A stretch of DNA of 64,000 bases from assembly GCA_949126835.1 (NCBI GenBank), contig OX421500.1, positions 23,243,367 to 23,307,366 on the forward strand. The letters run 5' to 3'. The position numbers were made by a program, and so were the translations under genes. Of this stretch, positions 35,270-48,309 are shown piece by piece. The stretch's first letter is position 1, and each line of letters begins with the position of its first letter. The notes beneath the pieces were generated by a model. That model was not told where the DNA came from and ran no database searches. It saw only the letters and a list, made by a program, of their open reading frames with translations. The stretch comes from Anisus vortex (lineage: Eukaryota > Mollusca > Gastropoda > Planorbidae).

Positions 35270-36620
35270 CAGGGCCTGCTCATCCACATAGGCAAACTAG
35301 GCGGCTGCATAGGGTGCAAAATTTTGGGGGCGCAAATTTGAGGATTTTTTAAATTTGGGGATTAAAAACTATAAACCATATTAAAGTTTAGTACGTCTGC
35401 GCGCTACTAACATAGGCTGATGAATTTCTAGGTAATGAAAGACGAAGGGTAGCTTATTTAAGTTGTCTTAGAAAATAGGAAAGTATGCCTTAACAGTACT
35501 TAGTTTGGAAACCTCGCTGTGTGTAGCGGAGCGCAAAAAAAAGCAACCCCTAACTTCCTCCGGCCCAACCCTTTATGTGATGCGGCGGCGGGATATCATA
35601 GTGAAGTGACGTGACCGTGTCCTTCAAGTCAGTTCGTGAATCTTAAGTCGTGAAGGCGATGCTTTGTTTGCATTGGCAATGCAGTAGTTTTTGTGCATTT
35701 TCAGACTGTTAATTACGAAAACGAGTACATTAAATCCCCTAAGTGACACAATATGGTCCAGACGAATCTATGCACCAACACCTCTGCGGAACCAGTTATC
35801 TCATGTTTGTGATGCTTTGGGAGAGATTTATGAAGACACTAATTGGATCTAGTGGCATTATTCCGAAAGTAGAAGCACTTGGGTTACTTAAAAATATCTC
35901 AGACTTCAAATTTATTGTTGCATTTGTCACATAGCACAACATTTTGTTTCAAGTAAACATAACTAGTAAGATACTGCAAGAAAAGGACTTGAGTCTCCAG
36001 AGAGCAGTTAGTCACCTGATCAAAACAAAAAACAAAGAGTTTTTGGTTACAGCTAGAAGTGATTTAGAGTTCAATGGAGTTCTGGTTGAAGCTAATGAAG
36101 TAACATAAGAAGTTGTATGGAATAGAACCAGTATTTGAGAAAGAGAAGGTCCGAATTCAAAAAAAGAAGAACATAGTTGATTACGAATCAACAGATGAAT
36201 ATGTAAATATTTCAGGTGACTTCTCAAAAAGTTTCAAGATGAACTTTTATTTTGCTGCTTTAGGCACAGCTGTTTGTGCGGTAAAAGAAAGATTTTCCCA
36301 GTTAAATAAAGTATCTGGTGTCTTTGGATTTGTGTACAACATTCCTGACTTTAAAAACAAGACTACATCAGAGGTTAAGTCTATGTGCAAAAACTTTAAC
36401 AGCTTTAAAAAGCTTTAACAATTGAAAAAGATGAAGGTTTGAATGAATCAGACATTGCTGCCGTACAACATGTTCTGAATTAAGAGCAGTTTCTCATCAT
36501 CTCCAAGACTTAGTATCAAACCCTGAAGAAGTCATAATCTACATATACCAACAGAAAATGGATTTCTAACATTTGTGTAGCCCTTCGTATTTTCCTTACG
36601 TCGCCACAACGAAATAAAAA
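35270..36620 (+). mobile_element. hAT transposase relic, ZMYM1-like
   Basis: The left end (CAGGGCCTGCTCATCCACAT, then AGGCAAACTAGGCGGC) is a hAT-type terminus at 35270. From about 35750 to 36600, broken plus-strand frames match the DUF4371/hAT transposase of ZMYM1-like proteins: VEALGLLKNISDFKFIVAFV, then after a stop and frameshift LQEKDLSLQRAVSHLI, then YGIEPVFEKEKVRIQKKKN. Near 36560 there is the C-terminal dimerisation block (ICVALRIFLT). Many stops; no function. The right terminus is not found. Confidence 0.78.
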
Positions 36621-36984
36621 TAGTAATACATAGTATTAGATATGCATAATAATAATGTGAAAACAAAATTTATTAATAAAAGGTAACCTAAAAGAATATT
36701 CAAGGGGAATAATTACATTTATAATACAATTTATAGGGGGCGGGGGGGGGGAGTATGTTTAATATCCTTACAATAAACTTGTTCGTACAAGTGTAATTAC
36801 TGGAAAATTAAATTATACTTTAATTCTTAAAAATATAGATGTTCATTGTTCCAAAGTTAGGATAAAAACAACATTTTCTCTTGTTTGAAATTAGGCGAAA
36901 AAATCAAGGTCATGAATAAATTAAATAAAACCTTTCATGTTGTATTAATGACAGAACATTGATTAAACTTGCTGGCTTGCAAAC

Positions 36985-38450
36985 ACTGACATTGCGTTTT
37001 TCTTCAAGCAAAGAAGTGGTTAAAAGGGGGATGGATAATTGTAATTGGAGGTCAGGTGCAGACTAAATCATTGTAATAGCAGCAATGGTAAATTTGAGCA
37101 TCACGCCCCTGCACCCGATTCACCCTCCCACTACCATTAGCCCCTACCTCCCCCCTCCCACAGCCCCTTCCCGTTCCCCTTCCCCTCCCACAGCCCCTTC
37201 CCGTTCCCCTTCCCCTCCCACAGCCCCTCCACTTCCCCTTCCTCTCCTTCGACCTCCCCCTTTTGTCCAGTTCTTCCGGTCATATATACTACAGAAGTAG
37301 TAATCACGTCTCGGTAAGACCCCATTGACTATGGTATATATCACAGAAGTAGTAATCACGTCTCGGTAAGACCTCATTGACTATGGTATATATCACAGAA
37401 GTAGTAATCACGTCTCGGTAAGACCTCATTGACTATGGTATATATCACAGAAGTAGTAATCACGTCTCGGTAAGACCTCATTGACTATGGTATATATCAC
37501 AGAAGTAGTAATCACGTCTCGGTAAGACCTCATTGACTATGGTATATATCACAGAAGTAGTAATCACGTCTCGGTAAGACCTCATTGACTATGGTATATA
37601 TCACAGAAGTAGTAATCACGTCTCGGTAAGACCTCATTGACTATGGTATATATCACAAAAGTAGTAATCACGTCTCGGTAAGACCTCATTGACTATGGTA
37701 TATATCACAGAAGTAGTAATCACGTCTCGGTAAGACCTCATTGACTATGGTATATATCACAGAAGTAGTAATCACGTCTAAGACCTCATTGACTATGGTA
37801 TATATCACAGAAGTAGTAATCACGTCTCGGTAAGACCTCATTGACTATGGTATATATCACAGAAGTAGTAATCACGTCTCGGTAAGACCTCATTGACTAT
37901 GGTATATATCACAGAAGTAGTAATCACGTCTAGGTAAGACCTCATTGACTATGGTATATATCACAGAAGTAGTAATCACGTCTCGGTAAGACCTCATTGA
38001 CTATAGTATATATCACAGAAGTAGTAATCACGTCTCGGTAAGACCTCATTGACTATGGTATATATCACAGAAGTAGTAATCACGTCTCGGTAAGACCTCA
38101 TTGACTATGGTATATATCACAGAAGTAGTAATCACGTCTCGGTAAGACTTCATTGACTATGGTATATATCACAGAAGTAGTAATCACGTCTCGGTAAGAC
38201 CTCATTGACTATGGTATATATCACAGAAGTAGTAATCACGTCTCGGTAAGACCTCATTGACTATGGTATATATCACAGAAGTAGTAATCACGTCTCGGCA
38301 AGACCTCATTGACTATAATATATATCACAGAAGTAGTAATCACGTCTCGGTAAGACCTCATTGACTATGGTATCGCCACTGTGATAGGCTTCAGAAATTC
38401 AATCATAAGCGAGTGGTTCAAAAGACAAAGTAATTCTTTTATAGTTTTGT
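36985..38450 (+). repeat. Dispersed repeat, copy with expanded 52-bp array
   Basis: The flanks of this block (GTAATTGGAGGTCAGGTGCA near 37040, the pyrimidine-rich CCCTCCCAC tract, TTCTTCCGGTCAT near 37271, and TCGCCACTGTGATAGGCTTC near 38374) match the block at 38770-39165 in the same order. Between the flanks the short copy has two 52-bp units and this copy has about 21. Confidence 0.85.
37285..38372. repeat. 52-bp minisatellite, about 21 copies
   Basis: The unit is TATATATCACAGAAGTAGTA, ATCACGTCTCGGTAAGACCT, CATTGACTATGG. It is highly homogeneous; one unit near 37777 lacks CGGTA, and a few substitutions occur. Confidence 0.95.
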
Positions 38451-38769
38451 CTTAGTCCCTCCCAGGACAGGCACAAAGCAGTACGGCTATTAAACTATAG
38501 CTAGGGGTTTGGTATCTTGGCAGCAGGGCGGGTCCGTCCGCCGTCGGGCCGTGACTGTCACACATTTAGGGACCAAACCTTCTCCGAGATCCTTGCAGCT
38601 CTAGTGTACATCTGCCACTACGAGGATGTACTGCATAAGACTTGTTGTGGAGAGGCTATATACTGGCAAGAGAGACTTACTGATTGCACTTCTTTTACAG
38701 TTACACTGCTGTCAATGGATAATCAAAGTCATATTTTGGAATCTTTACAAGTGTATGTGTTTTTGTCCA

Positions 38770-39165
38770 AGCAAAGAAGGGTGGTGGATAAGCTTAATTG
38801 TAATTGGAGGTCAGGTGCAGACTGAAATGCGATCACGTAAATTTGAGCATACCCCCCTCAAACCCTCCCACCACTGCCCGTCCCTGTCCCTTTCCACCGC
38901 CCCTGACCATCCCCTCGCCCCACCACGTACCATCGTTCCTGCCCCTTTAGTGTCCAGTCCTTCCGGACATGGATACTACAGCAGCAATAACCACATCTTG
39001 TTTGAACCTCATTGACTATGGTATATATCACAGCAGTAGTAACTACGTCTTGGTAAACCCTCATTGACTTTGGAATCGCCACTGCGCTAGGCTGACGACA
39101 CTCGATCATTAGCAAGTGGTACAAAAGACAAAGTAATTATTTTATAGTTTTTGAATTCTTAAATA
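38770..39165 (+). repeat. Dispersed repeat, copy with two 52-bp units
   Basis: Related to 36985-38450 but with only two diverged 52-bp units (38962-39066). It gives the probable ancestral state from which the long array grew. Both copies end in a stretch reading AAAGACAAAGTAATT followed by TTTTATAGTTTT. Confidence 0.82.
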
Positions 39166-39602
39166 ATATTGACTGGTTCTGTCTAAAACAATTCTAACAA
39201 TCTGTAACAATCTTCTAGGCCCATAAACGGGAAACAAATAACTAAAAGAGAAAAAAAACCACATCATTTTCTGCACATATTTTTGAATATGCTTCCATGT
39301 CTTGAAGGAGGTTACAGGTTTGTGGAAGTAAAAATAATAGGTCTAAAGGGCTATAATCGTCATATACTTTCTTTTTTTATTTGTTCTTAGTCATGAAATA
39401 GTTCTAAAAGGTCTTCGTACAGATTCAACAATTAGAAGAAAAGTTTGTTTTTAACAGAATGAAGAATTTATAGGAATTTAGACAATAATTTAGATTTAAT
39501 AGTCATTGCACAATTGTACAGAAATGCACATTGTGAGATAACTGCATCATTACAAAAGCTACCAAAAAAAAAATCACACTATAGATAGACTGCAATGTCA
39601 TC

Positions 39603-39674
39603 TCCTCGGTAGTGTAGTGGTAAATATCCCTGCCTGTCACGCGGGAGACCGAAGTTCGAATCTCCTTTAGGGAT
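39603..39674 (+). tRNA. tRNA-Asp(GTC)-like gene, probably a pseudogene
   Basis: The first two thirds match eukaryotic tRNA-Asp: TCCTCGGTAGTGTAGTGGT (A box region), anticodon GTC at 39636-39638 in a CTGTCAC loop with a CCTGC/GCGGG-type stem, and GTTCGAATC (B box). The 3' half of the acceptor stem and the T stem do not pair well, as the end reads CTTTAGGGA. A run of T follows at 39677, a possible Pol III stop. The broken acceptor stem suggests a pseudogene or SINE head. Confidence 0.6.
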
Positions 39675-39971
39675 AATTTTTTTTTAATATTGTTTTTCAA
39701 CGTGAAAAGGTTACTATTCTTACAAAAGTTTTGTGCGTTTATATTGTTAACAATTTAGGCTACAAAGTGTGGACCGTAACAATAAACACCAGTAAAAATT
39801 ACTACGGTTCTCATGATATACTTTTTTTTTTGTTTATACATAAGTAAATATAAATAAAGGTCTATACAGGGATGCCTTCAGAGACCGGATGTGATACCGT
39901 TACCTCACGGTATCTTATTATAACATGCGACATCCGAATCAAGCTTATCACCTCGTACCAAGTCACAGTAA

Positions 39972-40355
39972 CCAGAAATCAGTGGCTACCCCAGGCCGAA
40001 CCCAGAAGCGGCACGCTTGGAGAGACAGGAAACACCTACCTCCGGTGACGACACCATAAGTCCGAGCGAAACAGTCCGGATTGCGTCACCATCCTTGGCT
40101 ATCCCAGGCCGTCCTCAAGTTTCCGAAAGACGTGTGGCATCTCACGAAGACAGCGATTGCCCCTGGAGTTCAGGGGCACATGCAGCCACCCTCCGGAGCT
40201 CAGCAGCCGACTTCCGGAAGAGAGCTGTAACATTTTCAGCTGACCAGCTGCTACCAGTGGAGCCCCCCACCAAAAGCCACTCGCGTTGCAGGAGCTTATC
40301 GTCGGAACGTCAAGCTGACTCGAACACACCGGACAGTCCACCAGCGATCACATGA
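39972..40355 (+). other. Open frame without ATG, weak FAM53-like motif
   Basis: A 127-codon open frame in a GC-richer island has normal-looking Ser/Pro-rich composition. It ends with LLPVEPPTKSHSRCRSLSSE; the PP-K-CRSLS pattern resembles the conserved motif of FAM53 nuclear proteins. There is no in-frame ATG, and a strong donor (GGGTAAGT) lies at about 40370 after the stop. It could be a decayed exon or chance. I do not assign a gene. Confidence 0.22.
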
Positions 40356-40571
40356 CAGACTTCACTGAATGGGTAAGTGTGTTTCCTTTGTATTTTCTCT
40401 CATGCGGAACCATGGCAACGGTCCCCTTTGTGAAAGAAAAAAAGGACCTTGTGGAAGGACTCGTCCACTCCCCGGGCACCCTTCTCCGAAAATTAAGCTA
40501 CCCCGATGCCCACAGAAAATCCATGAATTCGATTAATCGAGACTCCTAGCATAAAGCCCCAAGATATTACT

Positions 40572-41002
40572 CTTTATATCCTATACTATAATACCAGATA
40601 AAATTGTGTTTATATCCTATATTATAAACCCGGTTAAAATTGTCTTTATATCCTATACTATAATACCAGATAAAATTGTGTTTATATCCTATACTATAAT
40701 ACCAGATAAAATTGTCTTTATATCCTATACTATAATACCAGATAAAATTATCTTTATATCCTATACTATAATACCAGATAAAATTGTCTTTATATCCTAT
40801 ACTATAATACCAGATAAAATTATCTTTATATCCTATACTATAATACCAGATAAAATTGTCTTTATATCCTATACTATAATACCAGATAAAATTGTGTTTA
40901 TATGCTATACTATAATACCAGATAAAATTGTGTTTATCCTATACTATAATACGAGATAAAATTGTGTTTATCCTATACTATAATACCAGATAAAATTGTG
41001 TT
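40572..41002. repeat. 36-bp minisatellite, about 12 copies
   Basis: The unit is ATATCCTATACTATAATACC plus AGATAAAATTGTCTTT. The last copies are shortened by two bases. The plus-strand frame reading FISYTIIPDKIV is a repeat artefact. Confidence 0.94.
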
Positions 41003-41199
41003 TATATATAATATATTATGTGTGTGTATGTAATTATGTATACATTTTTTCTTCAAAAAACGCTCTAACGATTTACTTCATGCTTTTATGCTCGTCGCTA
41101 TCACTTATATTTATTTTGCGTCATATTAATGACTTTTCGGAAATACCCGTTCAACAAAAAAAAATAGTTTTATTTCTTGTTTAAACTTCCTGTTTTGCG

Positions 41200-42120
41200 C
41201 ACCGATTTGTTTATCTTGATGATAACATCCGTAGTAGAGGCCAAATTTGGTTTCGGCCGTATACGAAACCATACCGGAAACTATTAATTGACTTTCGGCT
41301 GAAACTGAATCTGATACCGATAATGTTACTACACATTTGGCCGAAACCGAAACCGTAACCGAAATAAAAAGAAATAGCCAAACAAAAGATTTTAAAGACT
41401 GCACATTTGAGTGTAATATTACATAGTTGATAGGTATGTCTACTCTATCTAAGTAAACAATAGAACTAGGGCTGTCAATATCAGATTTTTTATCTGAAAC
41501 GTTTTTGTTTGAAGTCCAAGCATCGGGCAATGCTACGTCTATTGGTCTCTTTGTCTGTTGAAACGTTCATCTTCGATGGGGGAATTCCAGTTTGTTTCTT
41601 CTTGACTACGTAGATAAAGTATGTGCCGACTACTAGCGTTAGTTGTAACTTAACATCTGCCTTTGTTGTTTTCCGTGCTTGTATTGCAAGCAATACTCGT
41701 GATTTGAAAAAAACCCACAATAGTTCAAAGACAATTGAATCTAAATTAGTGTCAACGCGTTACATTCTAAAATCCTATAAATTCTTCATTTACTAATTAG
41801 TGTTTGCAAGTATTTAATGTTAAAGAATTGTTTCGTACGAATCAAACATGGTTATAAAATACGTCTCAGAGAGAAAAATATCGTGGGACACCATATTGAA
41901 ATGATTTCCTCCCTAATTCCGACAAAATATAAATATTCGGCAAATGACCGAAAGGCAATGTCAATTTTTGCCGAAGCCTTAAGCAAACCGAACGCTAAAG
42001 TTTTTTCTTTGGCCGAAACCGAAACTACACCGAAAAAGACCATTTTTATATTGCCTTTTTTTCAAGCCAAAACCGTAGCCGAATTTCGGTCGGTCTCTAC
42101 TGAATCTACATGTATTTTAC
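41200..42120. mobile_element. Possible transposon with CCGAAA-rich ends
   Basis: CCGAAACCGAAAC-type runs occur near 41340-41370 and again near 42010-42090, and TTCGGCC-type runs occur near 41250-41300. They bracket about 800 bp of unrecognised sequence. Such (GGTTTC)n-like arms are known in some degraded hAT elements. No exact ends or target duplication are found. Confidence 0.3.
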
Positions 42121-42708
42121 ATATAAATTAAAGAAATACAAACAGCTTAACAATGCTATGTAGAAAAGGTAAATAGTAATCACCAGACATCTTCGTAAAC
42201 ATAATTGTAATGTGCTATTAAGTATTAATTATTAGGAATTGTAATGCATACAATTTATTTAAACTAATTTTATTTAAATTATATCGTTTTTTTAAGTGAT
42301 GTATTATTTTACAGCGATCATTTATTTTTAATAGTTACCAACATGGATGATATTATATTAGGTTTACACCTAACAATATATATTTTTTTATATTGTGTCA
42401 AATATTGTTTGGAGAAATCACGTTCAAAATAATTAATAACTACGTGTTTGCACAAGATAGAACCTAGAATCTATCTGTTTCTAAATTATTTACAAATACA
42501 TAGGAACCCTTATGATTTATACATAAGCCCAAGAAAGAAATAATAGAGTATATTTGCATAGTCAATTAGTCAAATCCTGTAAACTAGTAAAAATGTATTA
42601 GGGGAGTGTGGTAAGAAATGGCCAGGTGGGAAAAATGGCCCACCCTTATTATATCCAAATGCTGGACCATAATATTTAGGATTTTAATAACTGTCATGGG
42701 CCGTATTG

Positions 42709-42820
42709 CTGTTGAGAGTTAACACCCTTGCCCATTTTACAATTACGGTAGCAGCAATCTTTACAATTACGGTATATAAGATTGACTTGTATAAGGGGCA
42801 AGGGTGTTAACTCTCAGCAG
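42709..42820. repeat. Fold-back inverted repeat
   Basis: GAGAGTTAACACCCTTGCCC at 42714-42733 is perfectly complementary to 42796-42815. Pairing extends a further five positions outward with one wobble. The 62-bp loop contains a direct duplication of TTTACAATTACGGTA. Confidence 0.85.
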
Positions 42821-44230
<1,410 letters not shown>

Positions 44231-44548
44231 CATTTACTTTTTGTCTTTTAAGTGTTGTTGGTTAACGTTAATTTTGCGAATCAATTCAATTAAGTACCTA
44301 ATTGTGGACGTGGTGCTTTAGATTATGATAGTATATTGTAATCTTATTAAAATCTAAGGTTCAAAGATGCTAAAGCTAATATGTTGTCGAACTTTACATT
44401 CATTTAGTAATGTAATCACAAAATGTATTGATATTTTTTTGCTAATTTTTTATGCAATTATAAAATAAAATAAAAATTTACTTTTAAACATGACAAATAA
44501 TAACGTAAGTAATGATTAATATAAAATTGTTTGATGTTATTTCATTAC

Positions 44549-44694
44549 CTGTATCCCCTGTTTTCCCCATAGGCATTCTTTGTTGAATTATTAAATACAA
44601 TATGATGTTTGGGCTTGCCAAAGTTAAATAAGTAAAGAGCATCCAGTTCACTGGTCTTTAATGTACGAACTATTTTATTCTGGTACGAAACTTC
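44549..44694 (-). CDS. Copper amine oxidase, internal exon (second visible)
   Basis: On the minus strand TTACAG precedes 44694 and the donor GTAATG follows 44549. The 146-bp exon starts in phase 0 and encodes 48 residues plus two bases of a split codon, which the exon at 26306 completes. The residues include ALYLFNFGKPKHHIVFNN and NAYGENRGY, matching the amine oxidase region between the first two copper ligands and the DSE block (families have N-x-YG-x-RGYR here). The downstream intron is 18,242 bp. Confidence 0.88.
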
Positions 44695-45352
44695 CTGTAA
44701 TTAAAACAAATTATTTATTTTAAGCACCTTTATATGGTTGTACATGTAGTCAGTAACGTAGCAGGGGTGTGGGGGAAATTACAACCAGTCAATCAGTCCT
44801 TTATTGTCAAATACTTCTATGATAAAATATAATGTAAATTGTTTATCGAATGTAAGTGTAAGTACAATCCTGGATCTTCTGTCTAGGATCTATTTCACTA
44901 TAAAATAATAGTAACACTCAAGCCACTCGATGCAATGTAAAAAAACAACAACATTTGCTTGAACTTATGTACAATAAACCATGTTCAATATTAGGTAGCT
45001 TTTTTTTTCGCTATGCAAAGACAACAATAACCTAACTACAACTACAACTACAACTACAACTCTGCGTGACTTAAATATATTTTGGTGCAAAAAGTTCAAT
45101 AATGAAAGTTTCTCGAATTTTTCAGAATACAAAAGAGATGCTTACTACAACGTTGAAGAGACTATGAGATAACATTTGGTGTAATTACGTCATACAGGTA
45201 TCTATACAATTGTATACAAAAAGTAGGCTATCGACGCCAAAATTAAATATAATGAAATAATTCTAAATAAATTATCAAGACAATTCTAAATAAAAAAAAT
45301 CAATAGCCTGCTATAAACATATAACACATTTGCACTTACTTACTTTACTTAC
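44695..45352 (-). other. Amine oxidase intron
   Basis: A 658-bp intron between two amine oxidase exons. It contains a degraded CAGTAACGTAGCAGGGG stretch near 44750 that resembles the hAT end seen at 27205, and a short ACAACT repeat near 45030. Confidence 0.7.
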
Positions 45353-45459
45353 TTCTGTATGAATGTCCCAGGTCTGATACACGTTTGAAATCCCAGCGAT
45401 GTCAAGGTCAACTTTAAAGTTTATCAAATGAAGATGCCAACTCTCCAAGAGGCCTTCAC
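45353..45459 (-). CDS. Copper amine oxidase exon with copper-ligand HxH
   Basis: On the minus strand an acceptor (AACTTTTGCAG) precedes 45459 and a GTAAGT donor follows 45353. The 107-bp exon finishes a codon with two bases and encodes 35 residues, ending in phase 0, which fits the next exon. It contains WHLHLINFKVDLDIAG. In amine oxidases the His-x-His shortly before FKVDLDxAG supplies two of the three copper ligands, and both His are kept here. The exon with the Asn-Tyr-Asp/Glu topaquinone site should lie to the right and is not found. Splice sites and phases suggest a living gene. Confidence 0.88.
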
Positions 45460-46139
45460 CTGCAAAAGTTAATTGTAAATGTTCTCCATAAGTATAAAAG
45501 CACTCATATGTAGGCTTTGGCATTGTCTGTTCCAACACTCGGAGCTGACGGTTTATATTTTTTTAGCATTGCAAGCGCGTACGTTTATAAAATAAATAAT
45601 GAGAAAGATATGTAGCCATGCTTAATGATTAAAGTAGTTAAGTGATTGTTGTTTTTCACTGCGATTGTAGTGAATATGTGCGTCTATAGCTTTCTAGAAC
45701 AATGTTGTAGTATTAATTGTGTAATTTTTATTACTAAATCAGATGGCCGATGATTTATGTACAGTTTTAAATTACCATAGACCTCTACGATGTAACAAAT
45801 ACTTATCGAATAAGGGACAATATTCACAACTAAGTATATTTGGTAGGATAGACTTTGAATATACACTGAAAGGTAAGTAGCTTTCTTTTGCCACTATCAT
45901 TTTATCTTCTAATAAGAAGCTCAGACGTGGTATCAGATTTTACTTTAAACATTTACTTTAGGGAAGAGCGGTGGTGACAACTTTCATTTTTTTTCCATAA
46001 GTGTATTTTTACTTCTAAACGTTCTGTATTAAAGTATAATTTACCTTTAATATATATAATTTTTATGGAATTACACGAGTCTACAGAAAGCAAAACTAGG
46101 ATAATAATTTAGTGCGATAAAAGTTTTAATCTCATCTGA
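45460..46139. other. Probable amine oxidase intron, nothing recognised
   Basis: AT-rich. Minus-strand frames here do not resemble amine oxidase. Confidence 0.45.
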
Positions 46140-46625
46140 TGAACCGTCCACTCTTCTGTACCCATGGGCCTCAAAGTTGGCGAAGAGTGTAAACCGCCGA
46201 TACGTTCCCATTAAGAACACACCGGTGGGCGAACGCATGGGGGACAGCTCCGGGTCCCCGCTATCCATTGCACAACGGATAGGTCTGCGGCCCTGTGGGG
46301 AGGCAGGATGGATGTTACAAACTCATCTCAAAGACCCTCCCGGTGCCTGGATGCCTGAACCTAAAGTATAGGATTTGTGCCGCCGGTGTACATCACAGGT
46401 ATACGGGCGAGCCACCACAATAACGATCCTAGGGAAACCGCATTGAACGATAGCTGGCCGGTGGAAACCTTCCCTGTTACCGCGGCACGCCACGCCTTCG
46501 GTGTGCCTTGGGGTGGCTGGAGCCCGGACAGAGCTTTGGTGTGCCACCCCAGAGCTCTTCCCTAACATGTTACGCCCTTGACACAAGAGCCCTTCGGGAT
46601 TGTCCGGGTTTCTTAAGAGACATTA
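46140..46625 (+). repeat. Unclassified dispersed repeat, copy 1
   Basis: A GC-rich block shares a colinear series of motifs with 48310-48860: GGTGCCTGGATG near 46341, GGTATACGGGCGAGCCACCA near 46398, ATCCTAGGGAAACCGCA, GGGGTGGCTGGAGCCCGGAC near 46510, and GTTACGCCC...CTTCGGG near 46569. It ends next to the 30-bp array. No protein similarity is recognised. It could be the untranslated part of a retroelement. Confidence 0.75.
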
Positions 46626-46664
46626 AATTTCGATTTATGTTTTCGACATCTTTTCCTCGTATGA

Positions 46665-46946
46665 TGAGCAATAAAACTATTTGACATCATTCATTTGCCA
46701 ATAAAACTATTTGACATCATTCATTTGCCAATAAAACTATTTGACATCATTCATTTGCCAATAAAACTATTTGACATCACTCATTTGCCAATAAAACTAT
46801 TTGACATCATTCATTTGCCAATAAAACTATTTGACATCATTCATTTGCCAATAAAACTATTTGACATCATTCATTTGCCAATAAAACTATTTGACATCAT
46901 TCATTTGCCAATAAAACTATTTGACATCATTCATTTGCCAATAAAG
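46665..46946. repeat. 30-bp minisatellite, about 9 copies
   Basis: The unit is AATAAAACTATTTGACATCA plus TTCATTTGCC, almost perfect with one CACTC variant. It begins directly after the dispersed repeat at 46140-46625. Confidence 0.96.
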
Positions 46947-46949
46947 GTG

Positions 46950-48017
46950 TGTATAGAATAAACAGAGACTAGCGTGCTCACTGGCTAATTATTTCTAAGA
47001 TAATATTTAAAAACAAATTTATGTAATAGTATTTTAGCTAAAGTTTAAAGTATATGTACCTTAAAATATTTAACTTTAAATTTATCGTAATAATGTTAGA
47101 AATAAAGGGAAATAATACCAGTTGGTGTAATTCTTGTTTGTAGAGCCCCATTTTGGTGGAAAATAAAATCCACTATATAATCATACTTGGAGACCTCAAT
47201 GAGTGATCTGAGAATTTAACACACATAGGCCAGTAAATAAAATAACAAATAGTTTTAAAGGTAAAATAAAGAAATGAAACGATTAAGTCGCTATAGGAAT
47301 TTATTTCATTAAAAAAAATTTTGAAATGAATTAGCATTTAATTATATAAGGTCATGCTACATAGGATTTACACTTTGTTGTATACTGATTTATAACAAGT
47401 ATAATAATGAATTTGTTCCTTTGGAGACCCATATTGGCTATGAGGTTGAGAAAGTTTACTGAACCCCATGCATTGACTCTACATTCACTGAAGATTTAGC
47501 AAATGGGAATGGGATCCAATGGGGGGGGGGAATGTAGATTGTTTGTCTGCGGAGACCGAAACCAATCTCTCGTTATCGGATTAATCAGCTTTTTGTTCAT
47601 GTTGGCATTCTGAGACGTTTTCACATTTTTAATATACTCTTCTTAATGTTTGTTTATTATCCCATTTTCTGATAGCGCCCCACTTATGGAACACTTGGTA
47701 CAAAAATTCCTATTAAATACGTATATGCCTTATAAATAAAATATTTTTTTTTGGCATTGTACGATAAATAGAATTTATTATAACTTTGCTTTGCGAACAA
47801 AATTTTACTTTTAATAAGATTTATATGACCTTGACCTTTCAACTTGTAAAAATTGATAAAAAAAAAACATTCTCAAAAGTAAGTACACATTTATCAAATA
47901 TGATTAAATTTTGAAATAAAACCATATGAAATATGTAATTTCATCATTTATCTATCAATTATAACATGGAAATCATTTAAAAAATCACATTGAATTCGTT
48001 TTATCAAGTGTCAAACA
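46950..48017. other. Unannotated AT-rich stretch
   Basis: No coding frame or element end is recognised. Confidence 0.55.
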
Positions 48018-48309
48018 AGCGTCCCACCAGTGGGACATTAGCTACGAATGCCCCCGTGTAAATCGTCACATTTATGGGACAGTAGCAAAAAGTTAATTTT
48101 TTTTGCAAAAAAATTTTTTTTATAAAATGTATTTTTTTGTTTAACTTTGATATTTAGAGAGTTAAATATTGAAACTACGCTAAAATTTAAGAACTAGATA
48201 ATAGTTTTTGGATAAGATTTTTAATAAAAATGAGTTGTTTTTTTTTAAATAATTCTATTAGCTTTATAGATATCTTATTTTAAATGTCCATGTTTTTTTT
48301 TCTGGATTC

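Noticed and set aside
45684..45866. Minus-strand 60-codon frame as an upstream amine oxidase exon
   Set aside because: Its translation does not resemble the family and no phase-matching splice sites fit.
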